Origin: a bacterium YEK0313
GTDB taxonomy: Bacteria > Pseudomonadota > Alphaproteobacteria > Rhizobiales > Phreatobacteraceae
Direction of reading: 5' to 3'
DNA: 64,000 bases
Assembly: GCA_000751295.2 (NCBI GenBank)
Contig: CCMO02000001.1
Location: 1,165,501 to 1,229,500 of the forward strand
Positions 15,637-24,813 of the stretch are shown here, one piece after another. Made by a program: the position numbers and the translations under genes. Position 1 is the stretch's first letter, and each line of letters opens with the position of its first letter. Under the pieces are notes generated by a model. The model ran no database searches. It was not told the DNA's origin and saw only the letters and a list, made by a program, of their open reading frames with translations.

Positions 15637-17208
15637 CTAGCCCAGAGCCGCTGCGCGCGTCACCAGCTCAGCCTTGCGGATCTTGCGGGTCGGCGTCATC
15701 GGCATGTCGTCGATCAGCTCCAGCCGCTCCGGCCAGCGCAGCCGTGCCACGCCCTCGGCCTCGAGAAAGGCACGGAGCCCGGCAAGGTCGAGCTGTGTCC
15801 CCTCGCGCGCCACTGCGAAGCAGCAGGCCCGTTCGCCCAGAACCGGATCGGGCATCGGCACGATGGCGCAGATCTCGACGGCCGGGTGGCGCGCGATCGT
15901 CGCCTCGACATCGGCCGGATTGAACTTGACGCCGCCGCGGTTGATCACCTCCTTGAGCCGGCCGGTCAGGGTGAGATTGCCACCGGCATCGAGGCGGCCG
16001 AGGTCGCCGGTGCGGAACCAGCCGTCCGCGGTGAAGGCCGCCGCGCTCGCTTCGGCATTGTCGAGATAGCCGGCAAAAACCGAGGCACCACGCACCTGCA
16101 GCTCGCCCTCCTCGTCCGCGGCCGCCGGCCCCGCCTCGCCGGCAATGCGCAGCTCGGTGCCCGGGCTCGCCCGGCCGACCGTGCCGAGCCGCGCCGCCTC
16201 GGCATCGCCGGGCCGGGTGAAGCTGCCCGCCTGCAGCTCGCTCATGCCCCAGAGCTGGCACACCTTGCCGTCGGGCATGAGGTCCTGCAGCGCCCGCGCG
16301 AGGTCCGGCGGGCAGAGGCTGCCGGAAATCAGCACGAAGCGCAGCGAAGCCAGCCTGTCGCGGTCGATCAGCCCCTGGGCGAGGCCGGCCGCCAGATGCG
16401 CCGGCGCGACGAACAGGCCGCTCGGCCGGTGGCAGGTCAGCGCCTCGGCGAGGCCGGCGGGCGTATAGGCGGGCAGGATCGCCGTGGCGGCGCCGGCGGC
16501 GAGCGCGAGATTGACCGAGAACAGGCCGTAGAGATGGCTGAACGGGGCCGCCGACAGCAGCACGGCGCGCGCGTCGATGCCGAGCTCGGCCGCGCTCAGC
16601 CGGGCATTGGCGAGGAACCTGCGCGCCGGCACGGGCACGCCCTTGGGCGCGGCCGTCGTGCCCGACGTGTAGAGCAGGACGAAACGGTCGTCGGGGCCTG
16701 GCCGCGCATCGGGCAGCGCCGTGGGCGCGGCCCTCAGCGCCTCGAAGGCGATCGCCTCGGGCGTGCCCGCCCCGACCGCCGCCACCAGGCGCAGATGCGG
16801 CAGGCGCGGCTGCAGCGACAGGACCAGCCGGGCCGGGCTGCCGTCCTTGCCGGCGCCGAGGCAGATCATCGCCCTGGCGCGCGAGTGGGCGACGAGCGGC
16901 TCGATCTCACCGGCGCGATAGGGCATGTGAACGGTCTGCAGCACGGCGCCGAGATAGCCGCAGGCGAGATAGGTCGTGACGAAGGCGGCGCCGTTCGGCA
17001 GCTGCACCGCAACGACATCGCCCCGGCCGATGCCGTGGGCCGCAAGCCCGGCCGCGAGCGACATGGCCGCCGCCCGCAGCGCGCCGTAGCTGAACGTGCC
17101 GTCGGGCCCGGCAAGCGCCGGGGCATCGGCGTGCATCGCGGCATGACGGTCGAGCCAGGCGGCGAGCGTGTCCGGCACCGGCGCCACATCCTGCACTGCG
17201 GCAACCAT
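15637..17208 (-). CDS. AMP-dependent acyl-CoA synthetase/ligase
   Basis: A 523-residue ANL-superfamily enzyme activating a carboxylic acid as acyl-AMP and then acyl-CoA. Motifs: P-loop LLYTSGTTAAPKG, adenine-binding QLWGMSEL, the hinge WFRTGDLGRLD with LTGRLKEVINRGGVKF, and the catalytic lysine region MTPTRKIRKAEL near the C-terminus. Closest general resemblance is to cyclohexanecarboxylate/long-chain CoA ligases. Transcribed after the GST gene (24 bp gap) and probably controlled by the divergent MarR gene. The substrate may be aromatic or alicyclic (inference). Confidence 0.92.
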   Translation of the reverse strand: MVAAVQDVAPVPDTLAAWLDRHAAMHADAPALAGPDGTFSYGALRAAAMSLAAGLAAHGIGRGDVVAVQLPNGAAFVTTYLACGYLGAVLQTVHMPYRAGEIEPLVAHSRARAMICLGAGKDGSPARLVLSLQPRLPHLRLVAAVGAGTPEAIAFEALRAAPTALPDARPGPDDRFVLLYTSGTTAAPKGVPVPARRFLANARLSAAELGIDARAVLLSAAPFSHLYGLFSVNLALAAGAATAILPAYTPAGLAEALTCHRPSGLFVAPAHLAAGLAQGLIDRDRLASLRFVLISGSLCPPDLARALQDLMPDGKVCQLWGMSELQAGSFTRPGDAEAARLGTVGRASPGTELRIAGEAGPAAADEEGELQVRGASVFAGYLDNAEASAAAFTADGWFRTGDLGRLDAGGNLTLTGRLKEVINRGGVKFNPADVEATIARHPAVEICAIVPMPDPVLGERACCFAVAREGTQLDLAGLRAFLEAEGVARLRWPERLELIDDMPMTPTRKIRKAELVTRAAALG

Positions 17209-17232
17209 GACCGGCCTCCCTCGTCGATCGTG

Positions 17233-17925
17233 TCAGGCGGCGCGCGCCGGCTCCGCGCGGGCCAGCCCGCCATGGAGGTCCAGCATGGCCTCGCGCCAGG
17301 CCGCCAGCCGGTCGGCCGGATCGAGCAGCTCGAACCGGCTGACGATGCGCGCCCACTGGAACAGGCTGAACAGGATGTAGTCGGCATAGGCCGGCTGCGC
17401 CCCGCAGAGGAACGGCTGGCCGCGCAGGGTGGCGCGGAACGGATCCAGCAGCTTGCGGAAGCCGAGGATATCGGTGTCGCGCGCTGCGGCGAGCTCCTCG
17501 AGCGAGCGGCGGAACAGGGCCTCGATCTGACCGCGCAGATGCCCGGCATCTTCGGGCCCGACGCAGGCGACGACGTCGACCATCACCAGCGGCACGAGCT
17601 GGGGCACCAGGCTGCGGTCGACATAGGTATTGACGAAGCGGCTGAGGCCCGTGCCGATCGGTCCGCCGAACAGGCTCGGCCGGTCCGGCCAGGCCTGCTC
17701 GAGATAGGCCGCGATGGCCCAGGAATCGGTCACGACCGTGTCGCCGTCGACCAGGATCGGCACCTTGTCCTGGCCGCTGAAGGCGATGGCCTGCTTGTCG
17801 CTGACGGCAACCGGCCGGACGTCCGCGGCAAGCCCCTTGTGGGCCAGGGCGAGTCGTGTCCGCCAGGAGAACTGGCTGTAGCGGCGCCCGTCCAGCCCAC
17901 CGAGCTCGTAGAGGATCAGGGTCAT
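17233..17925 (-). CDS. Glutathione S-transferase family protein (beta-etherase-like)
   Basis: A 230-residue GST: an N-terminal thioredoxin-like domain (LYELGGLDGRRYSQFSWRT... KVPILVDGDTVVTDSWAIAAYLE), where DS after the cis-proline VP binds glutathione, and an all-helical C-terminal domain. The FSWRTRLALAHKGL pattern resembles beta-aryl etherase or LigE/LigF-type and related alphaproteobacterial GSTs. It forms an operon with the acyl-CoA ligase and diverges from a MarR-type regulator, suggesting a role in breakdown of an aromatic ether or electrophile. Confidence 0.88.
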   Translation of the reverse strand: MTLILYELGGLDGRRYSQFSWRTRLALAHKGLAADVRPVAVSDKQAIAFSGQDKVPILVDGDTVVTDSWAIAAYLEQAWPDRPSLFGGPIGTGLSRFVNTYVDRSLVPQLVPLVMVDVVACVGPEDAGHLRGQIEALFRRSLEELAAARDTDILGFRKLLDPFRATLRGQPFLCGAQPAYADYILFSLFQWARIVSRFELLDPADRLAAWREAMLDLHGGLARAEPARAA

Positions 17926-17988
17926 GGCAACCGCACCGGTTCCGTGCTTAAGTCATCACTGATTTTACGTCGCACTTTCAGTGAGTCA

Positions 17989-18579
17989 ATGACCATGCCG
18001 GCGCATCGCAAGGCCCCCGCCCGGATCGAGGCCACCGACGGCAAGGCGGCAGGCCGGCGTTCCGCCCCGCCGGCGCCGGCGCATCTTGCCTCGGGCGATC
18101 ACGAGGCGGCGGTGACCGAGTTCGAGCAGGCGCTGATCTGCGCGGGCGAAGCCTTCGTGCGCTTCGCCGGCGCCCTGCTCGGTCCCGAGGCGCGCGAGCA
18201 CAATCTTTCCGGCCAGGACTGCGTGATCCTGCAGCAGCTGGTCACCGCCGGCGAGCCGCGGCGGGTCGCCGACCTCCTGCGCTTCGCCAATCGCGAGGAC
18301 GTCTCGAACGTGCAGTACAGCCTGCGCAAGCTGATCAAGGCCGGGCTCGTCCGCCTCATCCGCGGCGCCACCAACCGCGACGCCGCCTATGCCGTCACCG
18401 GCGAGGGCCTTGCCGTCACCGGGCGGCTGGTGGCCGCGCGGCGCGAGCTGTTGATGCGGCCGACCGGCGCGATCCCCGGGCTCGACGGCCAGCTCCGTGC
18501 GCTGACCGACACGCTCGGTCTGCTCACCGGGCTCTACGACCACGGCACACGCCTGCTCGCCGGACGCCGCCCGGGCTAG
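17989..18579 (+). CDS. MarR-type winged-helix regulator
   Basis: A 196-residue regulator with an Ala-rich N-terminal tail (~30 residues) and a winged helix (CVILQQLVTAGEPRRVADLL, RFANREDVSNVQYSLRKLIK, wing GLVRLIRGATNRDAAYAVT). It diverges from the GST/ligase operon across 63 bp containing AGTCATCACTGATTTTACG, where it probably binds. Two ATGs 6 nt apart could be used; the first is given. The ligand is likely an acid or acyl-CoA of that pathway (inference). Confidence 0.85.
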   Translation: MTMPAHRKAPARIEATDGKAAGRRSAPPAPAHLASGDHEAAVTEFEQALICAGEAFVRFAGALLGPEAREHNLSGQDCVILQQLVTAGEPRRVADLLRFANREDVSNVQYSLRKLIKAGLVRLIRGATNRDAAYAVTGEGLAVTGRLVAARRELLMRPTGAIPGLDGQLRALTDTLGLLTGLYDHGTRLLAGRRPG

Positions 18580-18749
18580 GGTTCGGCCGCTCTCGCGCCA
18601 GGTCCGCGGGCCGTCCGGCCGGACAAGGCCGCCGGACGGCGCGCATCCCTGCCCGCCGCGCTGGACTGGCGCGCGATTTGGACCGACAAGGGCCGCGGCG
18701 GGCCGACGGCCCCGCCCCGGCGGATGCCGGACCGCACGGAGAGCGAGGC

Positions 18750-19670
18750 ATGCGGCTCAACAGACGGCTCGTCCCCGACATCCGGACGCTGCAGGCCTTC
18801 GAATGCGCCGCGCGGCATCTCAGCTTCACCCGTGCGGCGGTCGAGCTGAACCTGACCCAGAGCGCCGTCAGCCGGCAGATCCGCGAGCTCGAAGTCCAGC
18901 TCGGCGTCGCGCTGTTCGAGCGGGTGCGCCAGCGCGTGGTGCTGACCGCGAGCGGCGAGGCGCTGCTGCGCGACGCGCAGAAGCTGCTGGTCCAGACCGA
19001 GGACGCGGTGATGCGCGCCATGGCGACCGCCCATGCCGCGGTCTCGCTCGACATCGCGGCGCTGTCGACCTTCGGCAGCCGCTGGCTGATGCCGCGCCTT
19101 CCGGGCTTTCTCGCGGCCCACCCCGGCACCGTGCTGCACATGGCGACGCGCGACGCCCCGTTCAGCTTCGAGGACGAACCCTTCGATCTTGCCATCCATC
19201 ACGGCAAGCCGGCCTGGCCGGGCGCGACCTGCACCTTCCTGTGCGACGAATGGATCCTGCCGGTGGCAGCTCCCGCGGTCATCGCCGCGCACCGGCCCGC
19301 CGGCCCGGGCGATCTCGCCGCGCTGCCGCTGCTGCACCTGTCGACGCGCCCGGGGCTCTGGGCCCAATGGTTCGCCGACAATGGCGTCGAGACCGGCAGC
19401 GCCTATCGCGGCCACCGGCTCGACCAGTTCGCGCTGGTCATCGAGGCGGTGACCGCCGGGCTCGGCCTCGCCCTGCTGCCGCGCTATCTCATCGAGAAGG
19501 AGCTGGAGGCCGGCACGCTGGCGGCCGTCTTCGACCGGCCGCTGCAGACCGACAGCCGCTACTATCTCGCCGTGCCCGACAACCGCGCCGGCAGCGCGCT
19601 GACCCAGGCCTTCTCGGCCTGGATCATCGGCCAGGTCAGCCCGGCCGGCCGGGCGCGCGGCCCGGCCTGA
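18750..19670 (+). CDS. LysR-family transcriptional regulator (GcvA-like)
   Basis: A 306-residue LTTR: N-terminal HTH IRTLQAFECAARHLSFTRAA / LTQSAVSRQIRELEVQLGVALF at residues ~10-70, then a two-lobed substrate-binding domain (ALSTFGSRWLMPRLPGFL, FDLAIHHGKPAWPG, GLGLALLPRYLIEKEL). This branch resembles GcvA. It converges with the mtnK-like gene with only 3 bp between stops, so its target is not obvious; the divergent region upstream belongs to no neighbour. Confidence 0.9.
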   Translation: MRLNRRLVPDIRTLQAFECAARHLSFTRAAVELNLTQSAVSRQIRELEVQLGVALFERVRQRVVLTASGEALLRDAQKLLVQTEDAVMRAMATAHAAVSLDIAALSTFGSRWLMPRLPGFLAAHPGTVLHMATRDAPFSFEDEPFDLAIHHGKPAWPGATCTFLCDEWILPVAAPAVIAAHRPAGPGDLAALPLLHLSTRPGLWAQWFADNGVETGSAYRGHRLDQFALVIEAVTAGLGLALLPRYLIEKELEAGTLAAVFDRPLQTDSRYYLAVPDNRAGSALTQAFSAWIIGQVSPAGRARGPA

Positions 19671-19673
19671 CCC

Positions 19674-20954
19674 TCATCGGCCCGGCGCCGCGCCGATCAG
19701 CCGGCGCGCGGCGTCCGTCGCCTCGGTGATGCTCATGCCGCCGCGCGGCGCGCGCAGCAGCATGACGCCGTGGCTGAGCGCCAGCTTTTCGCTCAGGCTG
19801 CGCCGCTGCCGGTCGGCGATGGCGTCATAGTCGGGCGTATGCGCCCGGCCGAGCGTGCGGCGGATCATCTCGACGCCGGCAAAGCCGAGGGCATCGGCGA
19901 GCACGTCCTGGAGATAGCGCGCCAGCACCGCCTCGAGCGCCGCCGCCTCAGGGAAAAGGCGCGTCGGATAGGCGTCGCCCGTGCGCTTTTCGCGCCAGAG
20001 CGCCGCGAAGCGCGCGGCAAAACCGGTCCAGATCTCCTCGACCGCGCCGAGCACGAAGCGGCGATAGGCGGCGCGGCCGCCCGGCTCGGTCTCGTAGGCG
20101 AGCTGGGCGAAGCAATTGAGGAAGAGGTTGCCGATCAGCATGCCGATGTCGAAACCCATCGGGCCGAACACCGCGAATTCGGGATCGATCACCCGCGTAT
20201 CGGTCTCGGTCAGCATGATCGAGCCGGTATGGAGGTCGGCATGAAGCAGGGCGTCGCTGCGCGTCAGGAAGGCGAGCTTCAGCGCGCTGACCGCCTGTTT
20301 CAGCACCTCGTCGCCGCGGATCGCCGCGGCCTCCGCGTCGAGCTCGGGGCTCGTCCAGCGGTTGTTGTCGGACAGCGTGAACGGCTCGGTGAAGACGAGG
20401 CGCTCGGTGATCTCGCACAGCTCGACATTGCCGGCGAAGCGGGCGACCTTCCGCCGCTTGTCCGAAGCGGTGAGCGCGAAGTCGGAGGTGGCGAACAGGC
20501 AGGCCGACAGATAGGCCGCCATATGCGCGGCGAAATGCGGATAGACGATGCCGTCCATCATGCCCTTGCGCATGATCACGTGCGGGCTGAGGAATTCCTG
20601 GCCGAGCAGGGCGCGCTCGGCGTCGAAATGATGGATGGCCGGCACATGGGCCGGCGCATGGCGGGCGAACTCCTCGAGCGCGAGCTTCTCGTAGGTCAGC
20701 CGCTCGGCGGTCAGCGCCCGCGCGCCGCCCGACATGCGCGAATAGGGCATGGCCTGCTTGATCGCCAGCGCCCGGCCGCCGCCGGCGACATGAAAGACGA
20801 AATTGAGGTTGCCGTCGCCGATCTCACGGATGCTGAGGTTGGCCATGTCCGCGCCGAAGAAGGCGGACAGCCCGGGATCGGCGGCAATGTGCGCGGCGAG
20901 CGCCGCGGCATCGAGCGGCTGGGACGGGGCGGCGATGGCCGGAGAGGCGGTCAT
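19674..20954 (-). CDS. mtnK: S-methyl-5-thioribose kinase
   Basis: A 426-residue choline/APH-fold kinase that phosphorylates 5-methylthioribose at C1 in methionine salvage. Motifs: LSIREIGDGNLNFVFHV (nucleotide loop), ALAIKQAMPYSR with the ATP lysine, catalytic LLHADLHTGSIM, and metal-binding RVIDPEFAVFGPMGFDIG. The start MTASPAIAAP gives the normal family length (~400-430). It diverges from the FadR-type regulator and the operon carrying an MtnA-like isomerase and a class II aldolase, the three activities of the DHAP shunt. Confidence 0.93.
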   Translation of the reverse strand: MTASPAIAAPSQPLDAAALAAHIAADPGLSAFFGADMANLSIREIGDGNLNFVFHVAGGGRALAIKQAMPYSRMSGGARALTAERLTYEKLALEEFARHAPAHVPAIHHFDAERALLGQEFLSPHVIMRKGMMDGIVYPHFAAHMAAYLSACLFATSDFALTASDKRRKVARFAGNVELCEITERLVFTEPFTLSDNNRWTSPELDAEAAAIRGDEVLKQAVSALKLAFLTRSDALLHADLHTGSIMLTETDTRVIDPEFAVFGPMGFDIGMLIGNLFLNCFAQLAYETEPGGRAAYRRFVLGAVEEIWTGFAARFAALWREKRTGDAYPTRLFPEAAALEAVLARYLQDVLADALGFAGVEMIRRTLGRAHTPDYDAIADRQRRSLSEKLALSHGVMLLRAPRGGMSITEATDAARRLIGAAPGR

Positions 20955-21239
20955 GGGGAGGTCTCGTCGGTCGAACGGCTGGCCGGCCGTCCCGGGGACG
21001 GCGCGGCGCGGGAATAGGGGCAGGTCCTGCGGCCTCGCATCCGGCGCGCCGGCCCGGACCTCCGCTATCGGGGACCCGATAAGCTGAATCCGGTTGAAAC
21101 TCGAAAAAGAAATATCACAATAGCGCCAACATGCGTCAATATGGTGCTGCCGATGCGGTGCCATGCGGACGGCATTGTCCACGCCCCATTGCGCGCGGGC
21201 CGGAACGGCGATAGCGGCGGAGGTCCTGGAAGAAGCGCC

Positions 21240-22022
21240 ATGAACGACCAAGCCCCCGAATCACATCCTGCCGAGCAGCAGGCCGCGCCCGCGCCCGGCG
21301 GCGTCACCCGTCATATCGCCGACAGCATCCGCGCCCGCATTCTGGCGGGCGGGCTGAAGAGCGACGAGCGGCTGCCGACCGAGGACGAGCTCGCCGAGAC
21401 CTTCGGGGTCTCCCGCCCGACCATTCGCGAGGCCCTCAAACGGCTCGCCGCCCAGCATCTGATTCGCTCCAAGCGCGGCCCGGGCGGCGGCGTCTTCGTC
21501 AACCGGCCGAGCCTCGAGCAGACGCGCGAGAGCGTGGTCGGCATGATGGCGCTGCTCAGCAGCATGGGCTCGTTCTCGCTGGTCGACATTGCCGAGGTGC
21601 GCCACGACCTCGGCATGGTCTGCCTGCGCTACGCCATCCAGCGCCGCAGCAATGACGACCTCGCGGCCATGGAGAGCCAGGTCCTGCTGCAGGAGGACGC
21701 CTCCCTCTCCGATACCGAATTCTGCGCCGCCGACGTCGGCTTCCACCGCGCCATCGCCGGCGCCGCGGGCAATAGCGTGATGAGCTTCGTCATGCAGGTC
21801 CTGCTCGACGCGCTGATGCCGCCGGCCAACATGGTGGTGTTCAAGTTCCGCGACCGCGAGAAGATCGCCGCCTATCACCGGCGCATCCTGCTGGCGGTCC
21901 ACGCCCGCAACCCACGCGCCGGCGAAGAGGCCTTCACCGAACTGATGGACTACCTGCGTGCCCGCTATGCCGAGGCCCAGGACTGGCGCCGCCGGCGCGA
22001 CGGCGGCGAGCGCGCAGGCTGA
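21240..22022 (+). CDS. FadR/GntR-family regulator (FCD domain)
   Basis: A 260-residue regulator: winged helix at ~20-90 (TRHIADSIRARILAGGLKSD, LAETFGVSRPTIREALKRLA) and an FCD effector domain (LVDIAEVRHDLGMVCLRYA, FHRAIAGAAGNSVMSF, YHRRILLAVHARN) with His/Asp metal ligands. FCD regulators bind sugar acids, acyl-CoA or keto acids. It stands between the divergent mtnK and the catabolic operon, so it is the likely regulator of the 22.2-35 kb operon. The 165 bp after it contain an AT-rich dyad. Confidence 0.92.
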   Translation: MNDQAPESHPAEQQAAPAPGGVTRHIADSIRARILAGGLKSDERLPTEDELAETFGVSRPTIREALKRLAAQHLIRSKRGPGGGVFVNRPSLEQTRESVVGMMALLSSMGSFSLVDIAEVRHDLGMVCLRYAIQRRSNDDLAAMESQVLLQEDASLSDTEFCAADVGFHRAIAGAAGNSVMSFVMQVLLDALMPPANMVVFKFRDREKIAAYHRRILLAVHARNPRAGEEAFTELMDYLRARYAEAQDWRRRRDGGERAG

Positions 22023-22088
22023 CGGCTGCGCCGGGCGCTGGCGCCGCCCGGCCGGCCAAGGCCCGGCACTGTCGGGACAGCCCTGTCG

Positions 22089-22129
22089 AATTGATATTGA
22101 TATTTTGAATTCTCATATTGTAATTATCC
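22089..22129 (+). promoter_or_regulatory. AT-rich promoter/operator region of the sugar-catabolic operon
   Basis: A striking AT-rich stretch in otherwise GC-rich DNA, including TTGATATTGATATTTTGAAT and a palindromic GAATTC core with partly symmetric flanks (ATATTTTGAATTCTCATATT). It lies 60-100 bp upstream of the first operon gene. I infer a promoter with an operator for the neighbouring FadR-type protein. Confidence 0.45.
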
Positions 22130-22187
22130 AGCGCCCGGACCGTTCCGGCGCCGGCTGCCGCATGCAGCCGCCGATGCCAGGTGCCCG

Positions 22188-23231
22188 ATGTCCGACATAG
22201 CCGTGACCATGCCGACCCTGATGCGCGAGAGCGTGCTGCTCGAGCCCGAGCGCGTGCGCATTCTCGATCGGCGGGTCTTCCCCTTCGAGACGCGCTTCGT
22301 CGACTGCGCCACGGTGGAGGCGGTCGCCCGGGCCATCGAGGAGATGGTCACGCAGAGCGGCGGCCCGTTCTATGCCGCCAGCGCCGGCCTCGTCCTCGCC
22401 GCGCGCGAGGCCGCCTCGCTGGCGACCGCGGAGGCCCGTCTCGATCATCTGCGCGCCGCCGGCCGCCGGCTGGTCGCAACCCGCGCGACCAACGACCATA
22501 TTGCGGGCGTCGTGAAGAGCCTGATCGGCGAGGCCGAGGCTCTGGCCGGCACCGATGTCGATTTCGCCGCGGCCTTCGAGGCCGCGACGCGCGCCGCCTG
22601 GGAGGCGCGCCGCGAACGCGGCCGCCGCCTCGGCCGCCACGGCGCTTCGGTCATCGCCGACGGCGACACCGTCATGACCCATTGCTGGGCCGAGGCGACC
22701 ATCGTCGAGACCATGGCCGCCGCGATCCGGGCGGGCAAGACGGTCAAGGTGATCTGCACCGAGACCCGGCCCTATCTGCAGGGCGCGCGGCTCACCGCCC
22801 ACAGCCTCGCCGAGATGGGCCTTCACGTCACCGTCATCACCGACAATATGGGCGCCCATGCCATGGACCGCGGCCTGGTGCAGCGGCTGATGACCGCCGC
22901 CGACCGGGTCACCATGTCCGGCCATGTGGTCAACAAGGTCGGCACGCTGCAGCTCGCCATCGCCGCCCAGCGCTACCGGATCCCCTATTTCGCCATGGTC
23001 CAGGCGCCCGATCCGCGCGCGGCGGGACCGGCCGACGTGCCCATGGAGGAGCGCGATCCCGAGGAGAGCCTCACCTGCATGGGCCGGCGCACGGCAACAC
23101 CGCTGGCGCAGGGCTGGTATCCCGCTTTCGACGTGACGCCGCCGGACCTCGTTTCCGGTATCGTCACCAGCAAGGGCGTGTTCCCGGCGGCGGCGCTGCC
23201 GGTGCATTTCCAGAGCGCGGGAGACCATTGA
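22188..23231 (+). CDS. MtnA/eIF-2B-alpha-like sugar-1-phosphate isomerase, divergent
   Basis: A 347-residue homologue of S-methyl-5-thioribose-1-phosphate isomerase. It keeps the catalytic Cys in VMTHCWAE (C166), the ETRPYLQGARLTAHSL motif and the Asp of TAADRVTMSGHVVNKVGT. The usual N-terminal phosphate loop RGAPAIGVAAA is replaced by QSGGPFYAASAG (residues 56-67), so the substrate may differ from MTR-1-P. It is the first gene of an operon with CoA-transferases, aldolase and kinase. Alternative: ribose-1,5-bisphosphate isomerase-like or 5-deoxyribose-1-P isomerase (DrdI-type). Confidence 0.82.
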   Translation: MSDIAVTMPTLMRESVLLEPERVRILDRRVFPFETRFVDCATVEAVARAIEEMVTQSGGPFYAASAGLVLAAREAASLATAEARLDHLRAAGRRLVATRATNDHIAGVVKSLIGEAEALAGTDVDFAAAFEAATRAAWEARRERGRRLGRHGASVIADGDTVMTHCWAEATIVETMAAAIRAGKTVKVICTETRPYLQGARLTAHSLAEMGLHVTVITDNMGAHAMDRGLVQRLMTAADRVTMSGHVVNKVGTLQLAIAAQRYRIPYFAMVQAPDPRAAGPADVPMEERDPEESLTCMGRRTATPLAQGWYPAFDVTPPDLVSGIVTSKGVFPAAALPVHFQSAGDH

Positions 23232-23233
23232 CC

Positions 23234-24052
23234 ATGACCGCCTTCATCAGCGTGGCGGAGCTTGCCGCCGCCATCACGCCGGGCCAGCGCCTGGCCGTCC
23301 CTGTCGACTATGCCGGTGTCGCCATGGCGGTGACGGACGAGATCATGCGCCGCGGCACCGGAGACCTCCGGCTCGTCTGCGTGCCGACCGGCGGCATGCA
23401 GGTCGATCTCCTCATCGGCTCAGGCCTCGTCGCGTCGGTCGAGACCAGCGCGGTCAGCCTCGGCGAAGCGGGCGGCGCGCCCTGCTTCAACCGCGCGGTG
23501 CGCGAGGCCTCGATCAAGATCATCGACGCCACCTGCCCCGCCGTCCATGCCGGCCTGATGGCGGCGCAGAAGGGCGTTCCGTTCATGCCCATGCGCGGCC
23601 TGATCGGCACAGACGTGCTGGCCAACCGGCCGGACTGGCTGACCATCGCCAATCCCTTCGCGCCCGACGATCCGATCGTCGCGATTCCGGCGATCCATCC
23701 CGACGTCGCCCTGTTCCACGCTCCGGTCGCCGACCGCGCGGGCAATGTCTGGATCGGCCGCAGGCGCGAGCTCGCGGCCATGGCCTATGCCGCCCGCCGG
23801 AGCCTCGTGACCGTCGAGCGGATCAGCGAGACCTCGCTGCTCGCCGACGAGAAGACCGCCGCCGGCATCATTCCGGCGCTCTATATCGACCGGATCGCGG
23901 TCGCGCCGAACGGTGCCTGGCCCTATGGCCTGTGGGGTGAATATGCCCCCGATACCGCCGAGCTCGTGCGTTATGCGGAGGCCGCCCGCAGCCCCGACGG
24001 CTTCCGGGCCTATGTCGCGGCACGCGGCGAGAAGCTGAGGAGCGCGGCATGA
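23234..24052 (+). CDS. CoA-transferase family I, alpha subunit
   Basis: A 272-residue alpha subunit of the glutaconate/3-oxoacid CoA-transferase fold (glycine loop VCVPTGGMQVDLLIGSGLV, IKIIDATCPAVHAGLMA, FMPMRGLIGTDVLANRPDW, HPDVALFHAPVADRAGNVWIG). It begins 2 bp after the isomerase gene, and its stop overlaps the beta-subunit start. In operon context it probably activates or deacylates an acid derived from the sugar fragment. Related IpdA-like proteins are hydrolases rather than transferases, so the reaction is not certain. Confidence 0.85.
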   Translation: MTAFISVAELAAAITPGQRLAVPVDYAGVAMAVTDEIMRRGTGDLRLVCVPTGGMQVDLLIGSGLVASVETSAVSLGEAGGAPCFNRAVREASIKIIDATCPAVHAGLMAAQKGVPFMPMRGLIGTDVLANRPDWLTIANPFAPDDPIVAIPAIHPDVALFHAPVADRAGNVWIGRRRELAAMAYAARRSLVTVERISETSLLADEKTAAGIIPALYIDRIAVAPNGAWPYGLWGEYAPDTAELVRYAEAARSPDGFRAYVAARGEKLRSAA

Positions 24053-24813
24053 AACCGGCAAGCCACCGCGAACGGCTGATCGCGACCATTGCCGACCTGC
24101 TCGCCGGCGTCCGCCATGTCGCGGTCGGCGCCTCCTCGCCGATACCCGCCGCGGCGGCCATGCTGCTGCGCGCCCGCCAGGAGGCGGCCGGAGGCGACGA
24201 CGTCCGGCTCTCGATCCTCGGCTCGGTCGAGCACAACTTCTTCACCAACGGCAGCGCCGAACTGTTCGACTGCGCCGGCCAGGGCCGCATCGACGCCTTC
24301 TTCCTCGGCGGCGGCCAGATCGACGGCGCCGGCAACATCAATCTCGTCGGCGTCGGCGACTATCCCAACACCAAGGTGCGCTGGCCCGGCTCGTTCGGCT
24401 CGAGCTACCTCTATTTCGTGGTGCCGCGGGTCATCCTGTTCCGCGAGGAGCATACGCCGCGGGTGCTGGTCGAGAAGGTCGACTTCATCAGCGCGCCGGG
24501 CACCAGCGTGCCCGGCGTCCACCGGACCGGTGGGCCTCACGCCCTGCTGACCAGTCTGGCGCTGTTCGCCTTCGACAAGGACAGGGGCCGCTTCCGGCTG
24601 ACCAGCATCCATCCCGGCCACGACCTCGCCGAGATCCGGGCGGCCACCGGCTTCGCCTTCGACGCGCCCGACACGGTGCCGGCGACGCCGGATCCCGACC
24701 CGGACACCCTCGCGCTGATCCGCGGCCGGATCCTCGACGAGCTCGCGGAAACCTATCCCCATTTCGCCGGCCTCCTGAAGGCCGAACTCACCGGCGCCGA
24801 CGCCGCGGCATGA
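24049..24813 (+). CDS. CoA-transferase family I, beta subunit
   Basis: A 254-residue partner of the preceding alpha subunit, overlapping it by 4 nt. Landmarks: VAVGASSPIPAAAAMLLRAR, SILGSVEHNFFTNGS (the region that carries the catalytic Glu in this family), FFLGGGQIDGAGNINLVGVGDY, and PGTSVPGVHRTGGPHALLTS. The layout matches glutaconate CoA-transferase subunit B and IpdB-like proteins. Its stop overlaps the start of the CaiB gene. Confidence 0.87.
   Translation: MKPASHRERLIATIADLLAGVRHVAVGASSPIPAAAAMLLRARQEAAGGDDVRLSILGSVEHNFFTNGSAELFDCAGQGRIDAFFLGGGQIDGAGNINLVGVGDYPNTKVRWPGSFGSSYLYFVVPRVILFREEHTPRVLVEKVDFISAPGTSVPGVHRTGGPHALLTSLALFAFDKDRGRFRLTSIHPGHDLAEIRAATGFAFDAPDTVPATPDPDPDTLALIRGRILDELAETYPHFAGLLKAELTGADAAA

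Noticed and set aside
15582..15640. A second copy of the 45559-45622 dispersed repeat
   Set aside because: Only short words (AACGCGT, CTACGCTTCGC) are shared; the alignment does not extend, so it is not counted as a copy.
23234..24813. Calling the two-subunit CoA-transferase a cholesterol ring hydrolase (IpdAB)
   Set aside because: The fold resembles it, but there is no steroid catabolism context; the general family call is safer.
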